28,892 nucleotides of DNA from Caryophanales bacterium UBA7278 (GCA_002472275.1 DKRQ01000007.1:1-28892); one strand, 5' to 3'. Shown: positions 9,169 through 16,826, counted from the first letter of the stretch. The notes: generated from the letters alone by a model not told the origin. Numbers and translations are program-made.

Positions 9169-9197
9169 ATTGTATGCGTATGCCTTTGCGTGGGCAA
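9169..9197 (-). promoter_or_regulatory. typA promoter
   Basis: On the minus strand TTGCCC (9192-9197), a 17-bp spacer and TACAAT (9169-9174) precede a leader of roughly 25 nt with AGGAGG at 9147-9152. The -35 box lies in the T-run of the terminator of the upstream acetyltransferase gene. Confidence 0.65.
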
Positions 9198-9232
9198 GAA
9201 AAACCGACTTCCCGGGACTTCTAGGAGGTCGG
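9195..9232 (-). terminator. Terminator of the GNAT gene
   Basis: On the minus strand a 9-bp stem (arms at 9204-9212 and 9224-9232, one G-U pair) is followed by TTTTTCTTG. It lies just after the acetyltransferase stop at 9248. Confidence 0.7.
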
Positions 9233-9247
9233 TAAGCGTTTTCCTAT

Positions 9248-9736
9248 CTATTTCTCGAAGGCCAATCTCCCATCGTGGGGGTCGTGGTCGAAATGGACCT
9301 CGCCGCGGTAGACGAACCCTAGTTTTTGCAGGGCGCCTAGCATCGGCTTGTTGTCCCTATGGGTGTCGATGCGGAGGTGCTTGGCCTTGGTTAAGGCGAG
9401 GGTAACGGCTTTCTCTAGGATATGGTGGCCTTGGCCGTTACTTGCAATGCGGTGAATCACCGCGTATGGGCCACCATGTTCCCAGGTGTCTAGTTGCTTA
9501 TAAACGGGTTCGATTTCCTCCCCGAAATCCAGGAAGAAAGTGCCTAGAATCACCCCATCTTCCTCATAGAGGAACGATTTGCCTTCTTGGATGTCCTTCT
9601 CAATAGCTTCCCTAGGCGGCCAGTTGGTGCGCCCCCATTGGTTGGGATTACCTTGCCTGGCCATGAAAAGACGGGCCTTTTCGAATAGGTCCATGAGTAG
9701 GGGAAGGTCCTCGATTTTGGCGTTTCTAATCGGCAC
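9248..9736 (-). CDS. GNAT-family N-acetyltransferase
   Basis: This 162-aa protein is a GCN5-related acetyltransferase that would move an acetyl group from acetyl-CoA to an amine. Visible landmarks are the N-terminal MPIRNAKIEDLPLLMDLFEKA helix, the central strands with GVILGTFFLDF, the acetyl-CoA-binding segment with IASNGQGHHILEKAV and the C-terminal NKPMLGALQKLGFVYRGEV. The usual Q/RxxGxG/A loop is altered to NGQGHH, so CoA binding should be checked. The start is GTG at 9736. The -10 box ends 6 nt before it and no Shine-Dalgarno is visible. The substrate is unknown. Confidence 0.87.
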   Translation of the reverse strand: MPIRNAKIEDLPLLMDLFEKARLFMARQGNPNQWGRTNWPPREAIEKDIQEGKSFLYEEDGVILGTFFLDFGEEIEPVYKQLDTWEHGGPYAVIHRIASNGQGHHILEKAVTLALTKAKHLRIDTHRDNKPMLGALQKLGFVYRGEVHFDHDPHDGRLAFEK

Positions 9737-9770
9737 GAGATTACTCTATCCCAAGTAATATAACTTGCAA
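9737..9770 (-). promoter_or_regulatory. Leaderless-type promoter of the GNAT gene
   Basis: On the minus strand TTGCAA (9765-9770), a 16-bp spacer and TAGAGT (9743-9748) are followed by exactly 6 nt and the GTG start (9734-9736). There is no room for a ribosome-binding site. Confidence 0.65.
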
Positions 9771-9783
9771 TGAGAGAAAACTG

Positions 9784-9898
9784 TTGCCACCCACGTCGGT
9801 TTTCCCTATGATTTTGCTTGCGGCTCGCCGAAGTCGACACCGGATCTCCTCGATGCGGCCTCAGGCGATGCTAAGAAAAAAGGAAAGGAGAAACGACA
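9784..9898 (+). promoter_or_regulatory. rpsO promoter and leader with possible SD-sequestering pairing
   Basis: TTGCCA (9784-9789), a 17-bp spacer and TATGAT (9807-9812) give a start near 9819 and a leader of about 80 nt. The leader holds TCTCCT (9845-9850), a perfect complement of the AGGAGA ribosome-binding site (9886-9891), with GC-rich hairpin-forming sequence between them. Known: S15 represses its own translation through leader structure in several bacteria. Inferred: this leader may do the same. Confidence 0.55.
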
Positions 9899-10168
9899 AT
9901 GGCTTTGTCTAAAGAAGAAACTTCCGCGATCATCAAGAAGTTTGGCAAGAACGAGAAAGACACCGGTTCCACCGAGGTCCAGATCGCCCTTCTCACCAAG
10001 AGGATCAAAGACCTCACCGCCCACCTCAAGAGCAACGCTCAGGACAGTGGTGCCCGCAGGTCCCTTCTCATCCTCGTCGGCAAAAGGGCCGGCTTGCTGA
10101 AGTACCTCGCCGACAACGATCCCGAAGGTTACGCCGAACTCATTGCGAAACTCGGTCTCCGCAAGTAA
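9899..10168 (+). CDS. rpsO: 30S ribosomal protein S15
   Basis: This is an 89-aa ribosomal protein of exactly the usual bacterial length. Family landmarks include DTGSTEVQIALLTKRI (about residues 21-36), DLTAHLKSNAQDSGARRSL and the C-terminal KRAGLLKYLADNDPEGY. S15 binds 16S rRNA helices 20-22 early in 30S assembly. The start has a strong GGAAAGGAG ribosome-binding site at 8-nt spacing. In many Bacillota rpsO lies directly between ribF and pnp. Here it is separated from ribF by about 5.5 kb and from pnp by an opposite-strand gene. A hairpin terminator follows, so it is probably monocistronic. Confidence 0.98.
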   Translation: MALSKEETSAIIKKFGKNEKDTGSTEVQIALLTKRIKDLTAHLKSNAQDSGARRSLLILVGKRAGLLKYLADNDPEGYAELIAKLGLRK

Positions 10169-10177
10169 GGAAAGTTG

Positions 10178-10210
10178 AAACGCCGCCTCGACCGAAGCGG
10201 CGTTTTTCTT
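10178..10210 (+). terminator. rpsO terminator
   Basis: CGCCGC (10181-10186) pairs with GCGGCG (10197-10202) and is followed by TTTTTCTTTC. It lies 12 bases after the rpsO stop. Confidence 0.85.
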
Positions 10211-10237
10211 TCGATTGCAACTGGGTTTTGGGAGCTA

Positions 10238-10849
10238 TCAGGACAGTGTCATCTGTAGCGCTATGCGCATGCGGTCGAGGGATTGCTTGGCCTTCATCAG
10301 GCGGTCCTCGCATTGAAGTTTTTCGCCTTGGAGGTTCCTCAAGGTGGCGAGCACTTCGCCTGGATCGGCCTGCGCCATCGTGGCCTTTAGGCGCTCGACG
10401 CGCTTTTTGATGGAGGCGATGCGTTCCTCGAGCATGACGATCTCGAAATGAGATTTGGTGATGGCCAGGAAGGCGTCAGCCGCCCCTTTAGGATCGCCGA
10501 TTTGGTTATCCTCGATCGGAAAGTCATAGACGGAGCGTTTGAAGGCGGAATAAGTGGGGGCGAATTGGAGGGAAGCGAGATCGCCCGTGGCGCGTTCACC
10601 GAAATCGACGAAGGCGGTGAGCAGGGGGCGGTAATCCCCTCTAGGGGCTAGGCCAAGAAGCATTTCCTCCCTCTCGTTTAGGAAAGCCCGTTCCTTGGCG
10701 AGGTCGAGGTCTTCGCTAGGAGGGAGGTCGTCGAGTTTATTACTGACCTTGGCGAACACCGTCGCGACGCGAAGCGGCAGGTCAGGGTCGTGTCCGGGTA
10801 TGGCGTCCCCGTCCTTAGGTCCATCCTTCTTTTTAGAGAAAAGTCCCAT
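10238..10849 (-). CDS. Conserved-looking hypothetical protein with coiled-coil C-terminus
   Basis: I do not recognise this 203-aa protein. It is soluble, with a short basic start (GLFSKKKDGPKDGD), an acidic middle and a strongly helical C-terminal third. Residues about 135-200 are rich in Glu, Lys, Arg and Leu at heptad-like spacing (MLEERIASIKKRVERLKATM, then LRNLQGEKLQCEDRLMKAKQ), suggesting a coiled coil. No catalytic motif or membrane segment is visible. An AGGAG ribosome-binding site lies 7 nt before the ATG, and codon use is like that of its neighbours, which supports a real gene. It stands alone between rpsO and pnp on the opposite strand. Confidence 0.75.
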   Translation of the reverse strand: MGLFSKKKDGPKDGDAIPGHDPDLPLRVATVFAKVSNKLDDLPPSEDLDLAKERAFLNEREEMLLGLAPRGDYRPLLTAFVDFGERATGDLASLQFAPTYSAFKRSVYDFPIEDNQIGDPKGAADAFLAITKSHFEIVMLEERIASIKKRVERLKATMAQADPGEVLATLRNLQGEKLQCEDRLMKAKQSLDRMRIALQMTLS

Positions 10850-10862
10850 AGATCGCTCCTTT

Positions 10863-10946
10863 TCGGAAAAGGATAGGAAACGAGCCGGTCGCCGATTCCT
10901 TTCCCGATTGTTTAGGAAATTATGTGCCCCGACGGGCTTTTTTGAA
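10863..10946 (-). promoter_or_regulatory. Promoter and structured 5' leader of the 203-aa gene
   Basis: On the minus strand TTCAAA (10941-10946), a 16-bp spacer and CATAAT (10919-10924) could start a leader of about 60 nt. That leader contains a long inverted repeat: 10863-10873 against 10897-10907, with 10 of 11 positions matching. The -10/-35 region overlaps a plus-strand hairpin with a T-run. Confidence 0.4.
10924..10943 (+). terminator. Orphan plus-strand terminator-like hairpin upstream of pnp
   Basis: GCCC (10926-10929), a CGAC loop and GGGC (10934-10937) are followed by six T. No plus-strand gene ends nearby: rpsO already has its own terminator and the gene in between is on the other strand. 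It may end a small RNA or antisense transcript, or be fortuitous. Confidence 0.45.
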
Positions 10947-11010
10947 AAGGCGGAAGAGCGGCTAAGGTTCGCGCGGAAAGATTTGCTTCCTTCCCCACCC
11001 TTTAAGGGTG

Positions 11011-11016
11011 TAAGAT
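11011..11016 (+). promoter_or_regulatory. Candidate pnp -10 box
   Basis: TAAGAT at 11011-11016 sits 32 nt upstream of the pnp ATG, leaving a leader of about 25 nt with an AGAGAG-type ribosome-binding site. The -35 is weak (TTCCTT-like at about 18 bp). Confidence 0.4.
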
Positions 11017-11048
11017 ATGCCCGTTAACGAATCAGAAAGAGAGAAAAA

Positions 11049-13283
11049 ATGAAAAAAGTGTTCGAAACCGAATTCGCCGGTCGCCACCTCCAAGTGGAAT
11101 CCGGTGAAATCGCCAAACAGGCCGACGGGTCTGTGCTCGTTCGCTTCGGTGACACGGTAGTCCTAGCGACCGCCTGCTGCGCCGACGAACCCAAAGAGGG
11201 TGACTTCTTCCCCCTCACCGTCAACTACGAGGAGAAGCAATACGCGGTCGGTAAGATCCCCGGCTCCTTCCTCCGCAGGGAAGGTCGCGCTGGCGAGCAC
11301 GCCACGCTGTCCGCCCGTTTGATCGACCGCCCGATCCGTCCGCTCTTCGCGGATGGGTTCCGCAACGAGGTCCAAATCGTCGCCACCGTCATGAGCTGCG
11401 ACCAGGACAACACCCCCGAAATGACCGGAATGCTCGGCGCCTCCTTGGCCCTTTGCACCTCCGATATCCCCTTTGACGGCCCCGTCGCCGGCGTCTACGT
11501 CGGCAGGGTCAACGGGCAGCTCATCATCGACCCGACCGTCGAGCAGAGGGAGCAATCCGACATCGACTTGGCCGTCGCCGGCACCAAAGACGCCATCATG
11601 ATGGTTGAGGCCGGTGCCGCCGAGGTCCCCGAAGAGGAGATGCTCGACGCCATCATGTTCGGCCACCAAGCCATCAAGGAACTCTGCGCGTTCCAAGAGA
11701 AGATCATCGCCGAGATCGGCAAACCCAAGAGGGAAATCCAACTCTACGCACCCGACCCCGCCATCAAAGCGGACATCGAGTCCCGCATCGGCGCGCGCCT
11801 AGTCAAGGCCATCTCCATCTTCGATAAGCTCGAAAGGCAGGACGCCGTCGACGCTTTGAAGAAGGAAATCAAGGACGACTACGAGAAGAGGGAATACGAA
11901 GACGAGCACGACTACAAGATGTCCATGCTCATGGTTGACGACATCCTCGAGAACATGGTCGCCACCGAGGTCCGCCGCCTCATCACCGAGGAGAAGATCC
12001 GTCCCGATGGCCGCAAGGTCGACGAGATCCGTCCTTTGGACTGCCAGGTCGACCTCCTTCCCCGCGCCCATGGCTCTGCCATGTTCACCCGCGGCCAGAC
12101 CCAGGTCATCGGCACCACGACCCTAGGGCCTCTATCCGACAAGCAACTGATCGACAACCTCACCGGCGAGACCGAGCGCAGGTTCATGCATCACTATAAC
12201 TTCCCGCCCTATTCCGTCGGCGAAATCGGCAGGATGGGCGCCCCCGGCCGTCGTGAGATCGGCCACGGCAAGCTAGGCGAAAGGGCCCTTTCCTACGTCC
12301 TTCCTAGCGAAGCCGAGTTCCCGTATACGATCCGCTGCGTCGCCGACGTTGTCGAATCCAACGGTTCCTCCTCCCAAGCCTCCATCTGCGCCAACTGCAT
12401 GTCGCTTATGGCCGCCGGCGTCCCCATCAAGGGCATCGTCTCCGGCATCGCCATGGGCCTCATCTCCTCGGGCCCGCTAGATGGCAAGCATCCTTACACC
12501 ATCCTCACCGACATCCAGGGTCTAGAAGACCACTTCGGTGACATGGACTTCAAGTGCGCCGGCACCGCGAAGGGTCTCACCGCCCTCCAGATGGACATCA
12601 AGATCCACGGCGTCACCCGTGAGGTCCTCCACGAGGCCCTCGAACAGGCCAATCGCGCCCGCGCTGAGATCCGTCAGGCCATTGCCGCCTGCATCCCCGA
12701 GCCCAGGCACGAGGTCTCCAAGTACGCGCCCAAGATGGTCACCTTCAAGATCGACGTCTCCAAGATCAGGGACGTCATCGGCAAAGGCGGCGAGACGATC
12801 CAGGGCATGATCCGCGAGTGCGACGGCGCCGCGATCGACGTCGAGGAAGACGGCACCATCACGATCTATCACCACAACCAGGAGATGATCGACAAGGCCA
12901 AGGCCATGATCGACGAGATCACCCGCGAGGCCAAGGTCGGCGAGATCTACGAAGGCGTGGTCTCCCGCGTCGAGGATTACGGCGCGTTCGTCACCCTCTT
13001 CGGCGATTGCGATGGCCTTTGCCACGTTTCCCGTTTGAAGTGGGACTACGTCGAAAACGCCAACGACGTCGTCAAGGTCGGCGATACCCTCAAGGTCGTC
13101 GTCATCGGCATCGAGATGGGCAAGGTTAAGGTCTCCCACCGCGAATTCGAGGACAAGCCCGAAGGCTACGTCGAGCGTCCTGAGCGCGAAGCCCGCCCCC
13201 ACGGTAGGGGTGGCGACCACGGCCATGGACCCCGCCGCGACGGCGGACACGGCCACGGTGGCAACCGCGGCGGTCGTCGTTAA
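11049..13283 (+). CDS. pnp: Polyribonucleotide nucleotidyltransferase (PNPase)
   Basis: PNPase degrades RNA 3'-to-5' by phosphorolysis and is a core part of the RNA decay machinery. The 744-aa protein shows two RNase PH domains (first near 10-140 with SGEIAKQADGSVLVRFGDTV; second near 310-540 with RPDGRKVDEIRPL and LTALQMDIKIHGV). A KH domain with VIGKGGETIQGM lies near residues 575-587, and an S1 domain (GVVSRVEDYGAFVTLFG) near 630-700. The last ~45 residues are an unusual low-complexity tail rich in Gly, His and Arg with repeated GHG and RRDGG units. That makes the protein longer than the common ~700-710 aa. It is transcribed alone and followed by a strong terminator. Confidence 0.97.
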   Translation: MKKVFETEFAGRHLQVESGEIAKQADGSVLVRFGDTVVLATACCADEPKEGDFFPLTVNYEEKQYAVGKIPGSFLRREGRAGEHATLSARLIDRPIRPLFADGFRNEVQIVATVMSCDQDNTPEMTGMLGASLALCTSDIPFDGPVAGVYVGRVNGQLIIDPTVEQREQSDIDLAVAGTKDAIMMVEAGAAEVPEEEMLDAIMFGHQAIKELCAFQEKIIAEIGKPKREIQLYAPDPAIKADIESRIGARLVKAISIFDKLERQDAVDALKKEIKDDYEKREYEDEHDYKMSMLMVDDILENMVATEVRRLITEEKIRPDGRKVDEIRPLDCQVDLLPRAHGSAMFTRGQTQVIGTTTLGPLSDKQLIDNLTGETERRFMHHYNFPPYSVGEIGRMGAPGRREIGHGKLGERALSYVLPSEAEFPYTIRCVADVVESNGSSSQASICANCMSLMAAGVPIKGIVSGIAMGLISSGPLDGKHPYTILTDIQGLEDHFGDMDFKCAGTAKGLTALQMDIKIHGVTREVLHEALEQANRARAEIRQAIAACIPEPRHEVSKYAPKMVTFKIDVSKIRDVIGKGGETIQGMIRECDGAAIDVEEDGTITIYHHNQEMIDKAKAMIDEITREAKVGEIYEGVVSRVEDYGAFVTLFGDCDGLCHVSRLKWDYVENANDVVKVGDTLKVVVIGIEMGKVKVSHREFEDKPEGYVERPEREARPHGRGGDHGHGPRRDGGHGHGGNRGGRR

Positions 13284-13301
13284 TCGACCCTAAAGCAAGC
13301 C

Positions 13302-13336
13302 AAAAACCCCGAAGGCATCGCGCTTTCGGGGTTTTG
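13302..13336. terminator. Bidirectional terminator between pnp and the TIR gene
   Basis: CCCCGAA (13307-13313) pairs with TTCGGGG (13325-13331). It is followed by TTTTGATTT on the plus strand and by TTTTTGG on the minus strand, so it can serve both convergent genes. Confidence 0.8.
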
Positions 13337-13364
13337 ATTTACGCTTGGGAGTTGCGCGGAGAAC

Positions 13365-15611
13365 TTACTTTTTCTTGTCTCCATTTAGTTCCCTTAGGAT
13401 TTTGTCTCTGAGCTTGTCCCTTTCCGCGTCGGTGAGCGTTTTCTTAGCGAGTTTGCTTCCGCTGGGGAATTGGCCGCCATTTCCGAAAACGGTTTTCCCA
13501 TCGGAATAGCGGACCGTTCCTTGGAATCCGTCAAGCCATTTTGAGTCGAAGCCTTTGGGGTAAAGGCCGAACAAGGGCTTTTTACCCTCAATCACGATGT
13601 CCATGGAACAACCGGAGAAGGCGGCAGAGCCGACCTGAGCGGAATGGGAGAGATGAATCGTCGATTTTAGCTTCACACAATCGCGGAACGCTTCCCACCC
13701 AACCTTTTGTAGGGGCACATTTTTCCCGATGTCAGCGAGGTTTTTGCAGTTTTTGAATGCACAATCACCGACTTCGGTAATACCGACTTCGGATTTGACC
13801 GACGCGAGCTTTTCGCAATCTTGCAAAGCGTATGAACGGATGATTTTTAGCTGTGACATGGGAAGAGTTTCAATGCTTTTGCAACGTTTGAACATGGAGT
13901 TTTCGAACACCGAAAAGGAATTGTTCGCGGGAATCATCACTTTATGGAGCTTGGGGCAATCCTCGAAGATGCCGACCCCCAAAGAAGTCACGGTTCCAGG
14001 CAGGGTCACGTATTCAAGGCTAGGGTTCTTCGCGAAGGCATGACTCCAAATCGATCCCACAATGACCGGGAATTTGATGGTTTTTAGGAAAGGGCAGCCC
14101 ATGAAGGCCTCGACGCCGACGGAAAGACCAACTGGGGCGGTGAATTCGACGGATTCCCAGTTGACGCCGCGATGCTCGCGGTCGACGACGTGTTTGACGT
14201 CCAGGGAGTGGAAGGGGAACGCCTCGCGTCCTTCGGCCTTCCTCTTTTCGATATCTTTCGCCATATCGGCCTTCATTTGCTCCTGAATGAGCTGGTTTTT
14301 GCTCTTTTGGGGAGCGAGAGGGGCGGTGGGTTCCTTAGGCTTTTCGATGGGCTTCGAGGGTTCTATCGGTTTTGGGCTAGGCTTAGCGGGTTCGACCTTC
14401 GGCGCGGGCTTATGCTCTTCCTTCCTTTCGGTGAGTCTCTCGGCCCGTCTTTGGTTCCAATTGTCGATGCTGGGCTTAGAGGTGGCCTCGGCTTTCCTTT
14501 CGCTTTGCTTCTTCTCGATTTCGGCGAGTTTGGCCAGGGCCTCTTGCTGTTTCCTTTCCTCGGAAACCCTTTTATCGTATGCGGCTTTATCCAAAGGATA
14601 ACCGCATTTATGGCAATGGGTTGCCTCGGCGGGGTTGATCGCGTGGCAATGGAGACAGACCTTATCCTTCCTCACCAGGCAAAGCGCGACCTTTTCGCTT
14701 AGGGTTTCTAGGTCGGTGATCCATTCCTCCCCTTGAAAATAGGATTTGAGGAGCGTCTTCACCGCGGGACCCGTCTTCTTGCCGGGCTCCTCGATGACGT
14801 ATTGGATCCTCTTTAGCTTGGGGAGGTTATCTTGGGCGAAGGGGAGTTCGACGGTTAGGGCGTCGCAAGAGAGACTCCTCGAGTTCTCCGAGGAGACGAA
14901 GACGAGACAGGAACAGTGGGACAAGGCGTCATATAGAGCCTTCTCGTAGTTTTCCACCGAACCCTTGCCGTGGCGGAGGTTCCTCGAGGCGACGAAACAG
15001 GTGATGCCTTGTTCTTCGAGGTAGTCGGCGATGCGGATCACATCGTCCATGTCGGCGCTCGAATATGCGAGGAAGACATGGCGGGGCAAGGAAGTCAGGT
15101 ACACCCCTTGGTCGAGTTTCTCGGTTTCGTCCGACACTCTTTGCAGGTTATCGAGCTTTTCTTTGCCCGAGAAATGCTTTTCGACGAAGTTGCGGACCGC
15201 CAAAACGTTGCGCAAATCCAGGGACAATAGGATGAAACGGACCATTTCCCTGGCGTCGAAGAGGTCCACTTCCTCGTTGAGGAGGAAATCGTTAAGGTCG
15301 GAGGGGTTATTCGAAACGGCGCTTAGGTAAAAGCGGGCGAGCCTATCCTCGGCGTAGATTTCCCTGACGTCGGAGGCGGCCCGGCGGATTTCCTTGGTGG
15401 AGATATGGGGCTTATGGGCGGCTTCCCAAAGTATCCTTCGCCTATTGGCGAGGGCCTCTAGCTTGGCTTCCTCGATGACGGAGAGAAGAAGTTTCTTCGC
15501 TTTCTCACCCTCATCGACGGTATAGGAGGCATGGCAATAACGGCAGACGAGCTTGCCGCCTTCCTCCGAAAGTGGTTCCCCGCATCGGGGGCATAGGTTC
15601 GACTTAAGCAT
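13365..15611 (-). CDS. Zinc ribbon-TIR-zinc ribbon-LRR multidomain protein
   Basis: This 748-aa, apparently cytoplasmic protein has a striking layout. Residues 7-26 form a zinc ribbon (CxxC at 7/10 and 23/26). A helical region (about 35-170) follows. Residues about 178-310 form a TIR domain with HVFLAYSSADMDD, EQGITCFVASRNLR and a DALTVEL segment whose Glu255 aligns with the catalytic glutamate of NAD-cleaving TIRs. Cys319/322/333/336 form a second ribbon. A coiled coil (345-400) and a Pro/Lys/Glu-rich linker (400-435) lead to BspA-type (LRR_5) leucine-rich repeats (about 485-675) with recurring VGxxAFxxCxxL units. TIR enzymes hydrolyse NAD+ or make cyclic-ADPR signals, while LRRs usually bind ligands. 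An intracellular sensor-effector is therefore inferred; the trigger is unknown. A methyltransferase-like gene precedes it on the same strand. Confidence 0.85.
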   Translation of the reverse strand: MLKSNLCPRCGEPLSEEGGKLVCRYCHASYTVDEGEKAKKLLLSVIEEAKLEALANRRRILWEAAHKPHISTKEIRRAASDVREIYAEDRLARFYLSAVSNNPSDLNDFLLNEEVDLFDAREMVRFILLSLDLRNVLAVRNFVEKHFSGKEKLDNLQRVSDETEKLDQGVYLTSLPRHVFLAYSSADMDDVIRIADYLEEQGITCFVASRNLRHGKGSVENYEKALYDALSHCSCLVFVSSENSRSLSCDALTVELPFAQDNLPKLKRIQYVIEEPGKKTGPAVKTLLKSYFQGEEWITDLETLSEKVALCLVRKDKVCLHCHAINPAEATHCHKCGYPLDKAAYDKRVSEERKQQEALAKLAEIEKKQSERKAEATSKPSIDNWNQRRAERLTERKEEHKPAPKVEPAKPSPKPIEPSKPIEKPKEPTAPLAPQKSKNQLIQEQMKADMAKDIEKRKAEGREAFPFHSLDVKHVVDREHRGVNWESVEFTAPVGLSVGVEAFMGCPFLKTIKFPVIVGSIWSHAFAKNPSLEYVTLPGTVTSLGVGIFEDCPKLHKVMIPANNSFSVFENSMFKRCKSIETLPMSQLKIIRSYALQDCEKLASVKSEVGITEVGDCAFKNCKNLADIGKNVPLQKVGWEAFRDCVKLKSTIHLSHSAQVGSAAFSGCSMDIVIEGKKPLFGLYPKGFDSKWLDGFQGTVRYSDGKTVFGNGGQFPSGSKLAKKTLTDAERDKLRDKILRELNGDKKK

Positions 15612-15651
15612 TGGTTCTATTTATTCTAGGAATAGGGGTTAGCCATTTCAA
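15612..15651 (-). promoter_or_regulatory. Promoter of the TIR-LRR gene
   Basis: On the minus strand TTGAAA (15646-15651), a 17-bp spacer and TAGAAT (15623-15628) lie 11 nt before the ATG. This predicts a leader of only about 5 nt and no Shine-Dalgarno sequence. Confidence 0.55.
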
Positions 15652-15689
15652 CGAATCGCGCCACACCTGTACCAATTTGGCCGAAGGAA

Positions 15690-15725
15690 AGAATCCTTTG
15701 TTGATCTTAAAAAGAAAGGATTGGG
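15690..15725 (-). terminator. Possible weak terminator after the methyltransferase-like gene
   Basis: AATCCTTT and AAAGGATT form an 8-bp inverted repeat right after the gene's TGA, followed on the minus strand by CTTTCCTT. The T-run is poor, so read-through into the TIR gene is possible. Confidence 0.35.
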
Positions 15726-16814
15726 TCAGCCAATTAATTTTATCCTTTGGGCGAGCTCCCGGAGGTTATCGGAACTAAGGAGCGAATGGAGCTCTTCCGC
15801 GGCTTCGATTTTCGCGTGCTTATAGTGGCGGTGGAGCGAGCAAAGCAGCCTTTCCGAGAAGGTCTCGTAGCCTTTGTATGCCTCGTCCCCGTATCCGTCC
15901 GCCTGCTCGAGGACATAGGAAATGAGGTGACGCCTGAAATAAGCTAGGATCGCTTCCTCGATCCAATAGTCGGCTTTCAGGGCGACCTCCTCCTTTTTCC
16001 TTAATTCTATATATAGGGGGAGCCCGTCCTCCGCATCGTGGTAGATGTCCACGAAGAGGTAGTCATAGGGCTTTTGGCCTTCTTCGAGGCTGAACTTAAG
16101 CGCGTTGCCTTGGATGAGCTTGATTCTCTCCTTGTGGGGGAAAAGAGGAAGCAGAACATCCCTAAATAAGGCGAGCGCGTTCGGGTCGCTTTCCAGGATG
16201 GTCACGGAGCTCACCTCTTCCTTAATGGAAGCCATATAGGCGAAGTAGCCTAGCCCGCAGCCATAGGTGAGGACGTTTCCGTGGGCCTTCTCGATCGCCT
16301 TAGCCATTGTGTTGGCCTCATGGGGGATGATGGACATCCAGGTCCTTCCTTCGCGATCGATGCAGGGATAGGGGAAGGGCTTTTTGAAGTAGCCAACGGG
16401 GGAGCAGGAGGCGAGGAAATTGGCGGGATCGGTCTTCACTTCGTCATAAACGAACAACGAATAGGCAGGGATTTCCTTCACCAGGAATTCGCTTTTGCCT
16501 TTCTTGGTTCCCTTCAAGGAAGAGAGAGCCTTATAGTAGGGATTATCCAAAAGGGGTTTAGGATCGATTTCGTCGAAGGAATCCAAGCCGTATCCGACCT
16601 GGACCGAGGCATAGGCCTCCTTTTGCTCTTGATCCATGTTCGAGATCGCCAACTGGCGGTAGCCGTTTTGGATATCCCCACTGGATTCAAGGCTTTTCAG
16701 TTCCTTCTCTTTGAAGCGGAAGAAGATGTCGTTAAGGAGCGCGTCGGCGGTTTCGGATTCGTATAGCGAGGCGTCGAGTGCCTCCAAGATCGCAGGGCTA
16801 AGTTTGATTTCCAT
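15726..16814 (-). CDS. SAM-dependent methyltransferase-like protein
   Basis: This 362-aa protein has a class I Rossmann-type methyltransferase core in its second half. A glycine-rich motif I, NVLTYGCGLGYFAYMAS, is near residues 180-196. An acidic residue ends strand 2 in VTILESDPNALALF (204-217), IQGNALKF lies near 234-241, and strand 4 is DYLFVDIYHD (251-260). Motif I has Tyr-Gly-Cys in place of the usual acidic-x-Gly, so SAM or decarboxylated-SAM binding is not assured; spermidine-synthase-like proteins are a possible alternative. The N-terminal 150 residues are helical and unrecognised. I start at ATG 16814, not at the upstream in-frame codon at 16844, because GATAAT (16821-16826) lies 6 nt ahead. 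It is 114 bp upstream of the TIR-LRR gene on the same strand. Confidence 0.75.
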   Translation of the reverse strand: MEIKLSPAILEALDASLYESETADALLNDIFFRFKEKELKSLESSGDIQNGYRQLAISNMDQEQKEAYASVQVGYGLDSFDEIDPKPLLDNPYYKALSSLKGTKKGKSEFLVKEIPAYSLFVYDEVKTDPANFLASCSPVGYFKKPFPYPCIDREGRTWMSIIPHEANTMAKAIEKAHGNVLTYGCGLGYFAYMASIKEEVSSVTILESDPNALALFRDVLLPLFPHKERIKLIQGNALKFSLEEGQKPYDYLFVDIYHDAEDGLPLYIELRKKEEVALKADYWIEEAILAYFRRHLISYVLEQADGYGDEAYKGYETFSERLLCSLHRHYKHAKIEAAEELHSLLSSDNLRELAQRIKLIG

Positions 16815-16826
16815 GGGCAAATTATC
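16815..16826 (-). promoter_or_regulatory. Leaderless-type -10 box of the methyltransferase-like gene
   Basis: GATAAT on the minus strand (16821-16826) is separated from ATG 16814 by exactly 6 nt. The -35 is weak. The spacing repeats that seen before several other genes in the window. Confidence 0.5.

Noticed and set aside
12522..13256. 244-aa minus-strand open frame rich in Asp, Val and Leu
   Set aside because: It is the antisense of pnp and arises from GC-rich codon bias; no start signals.
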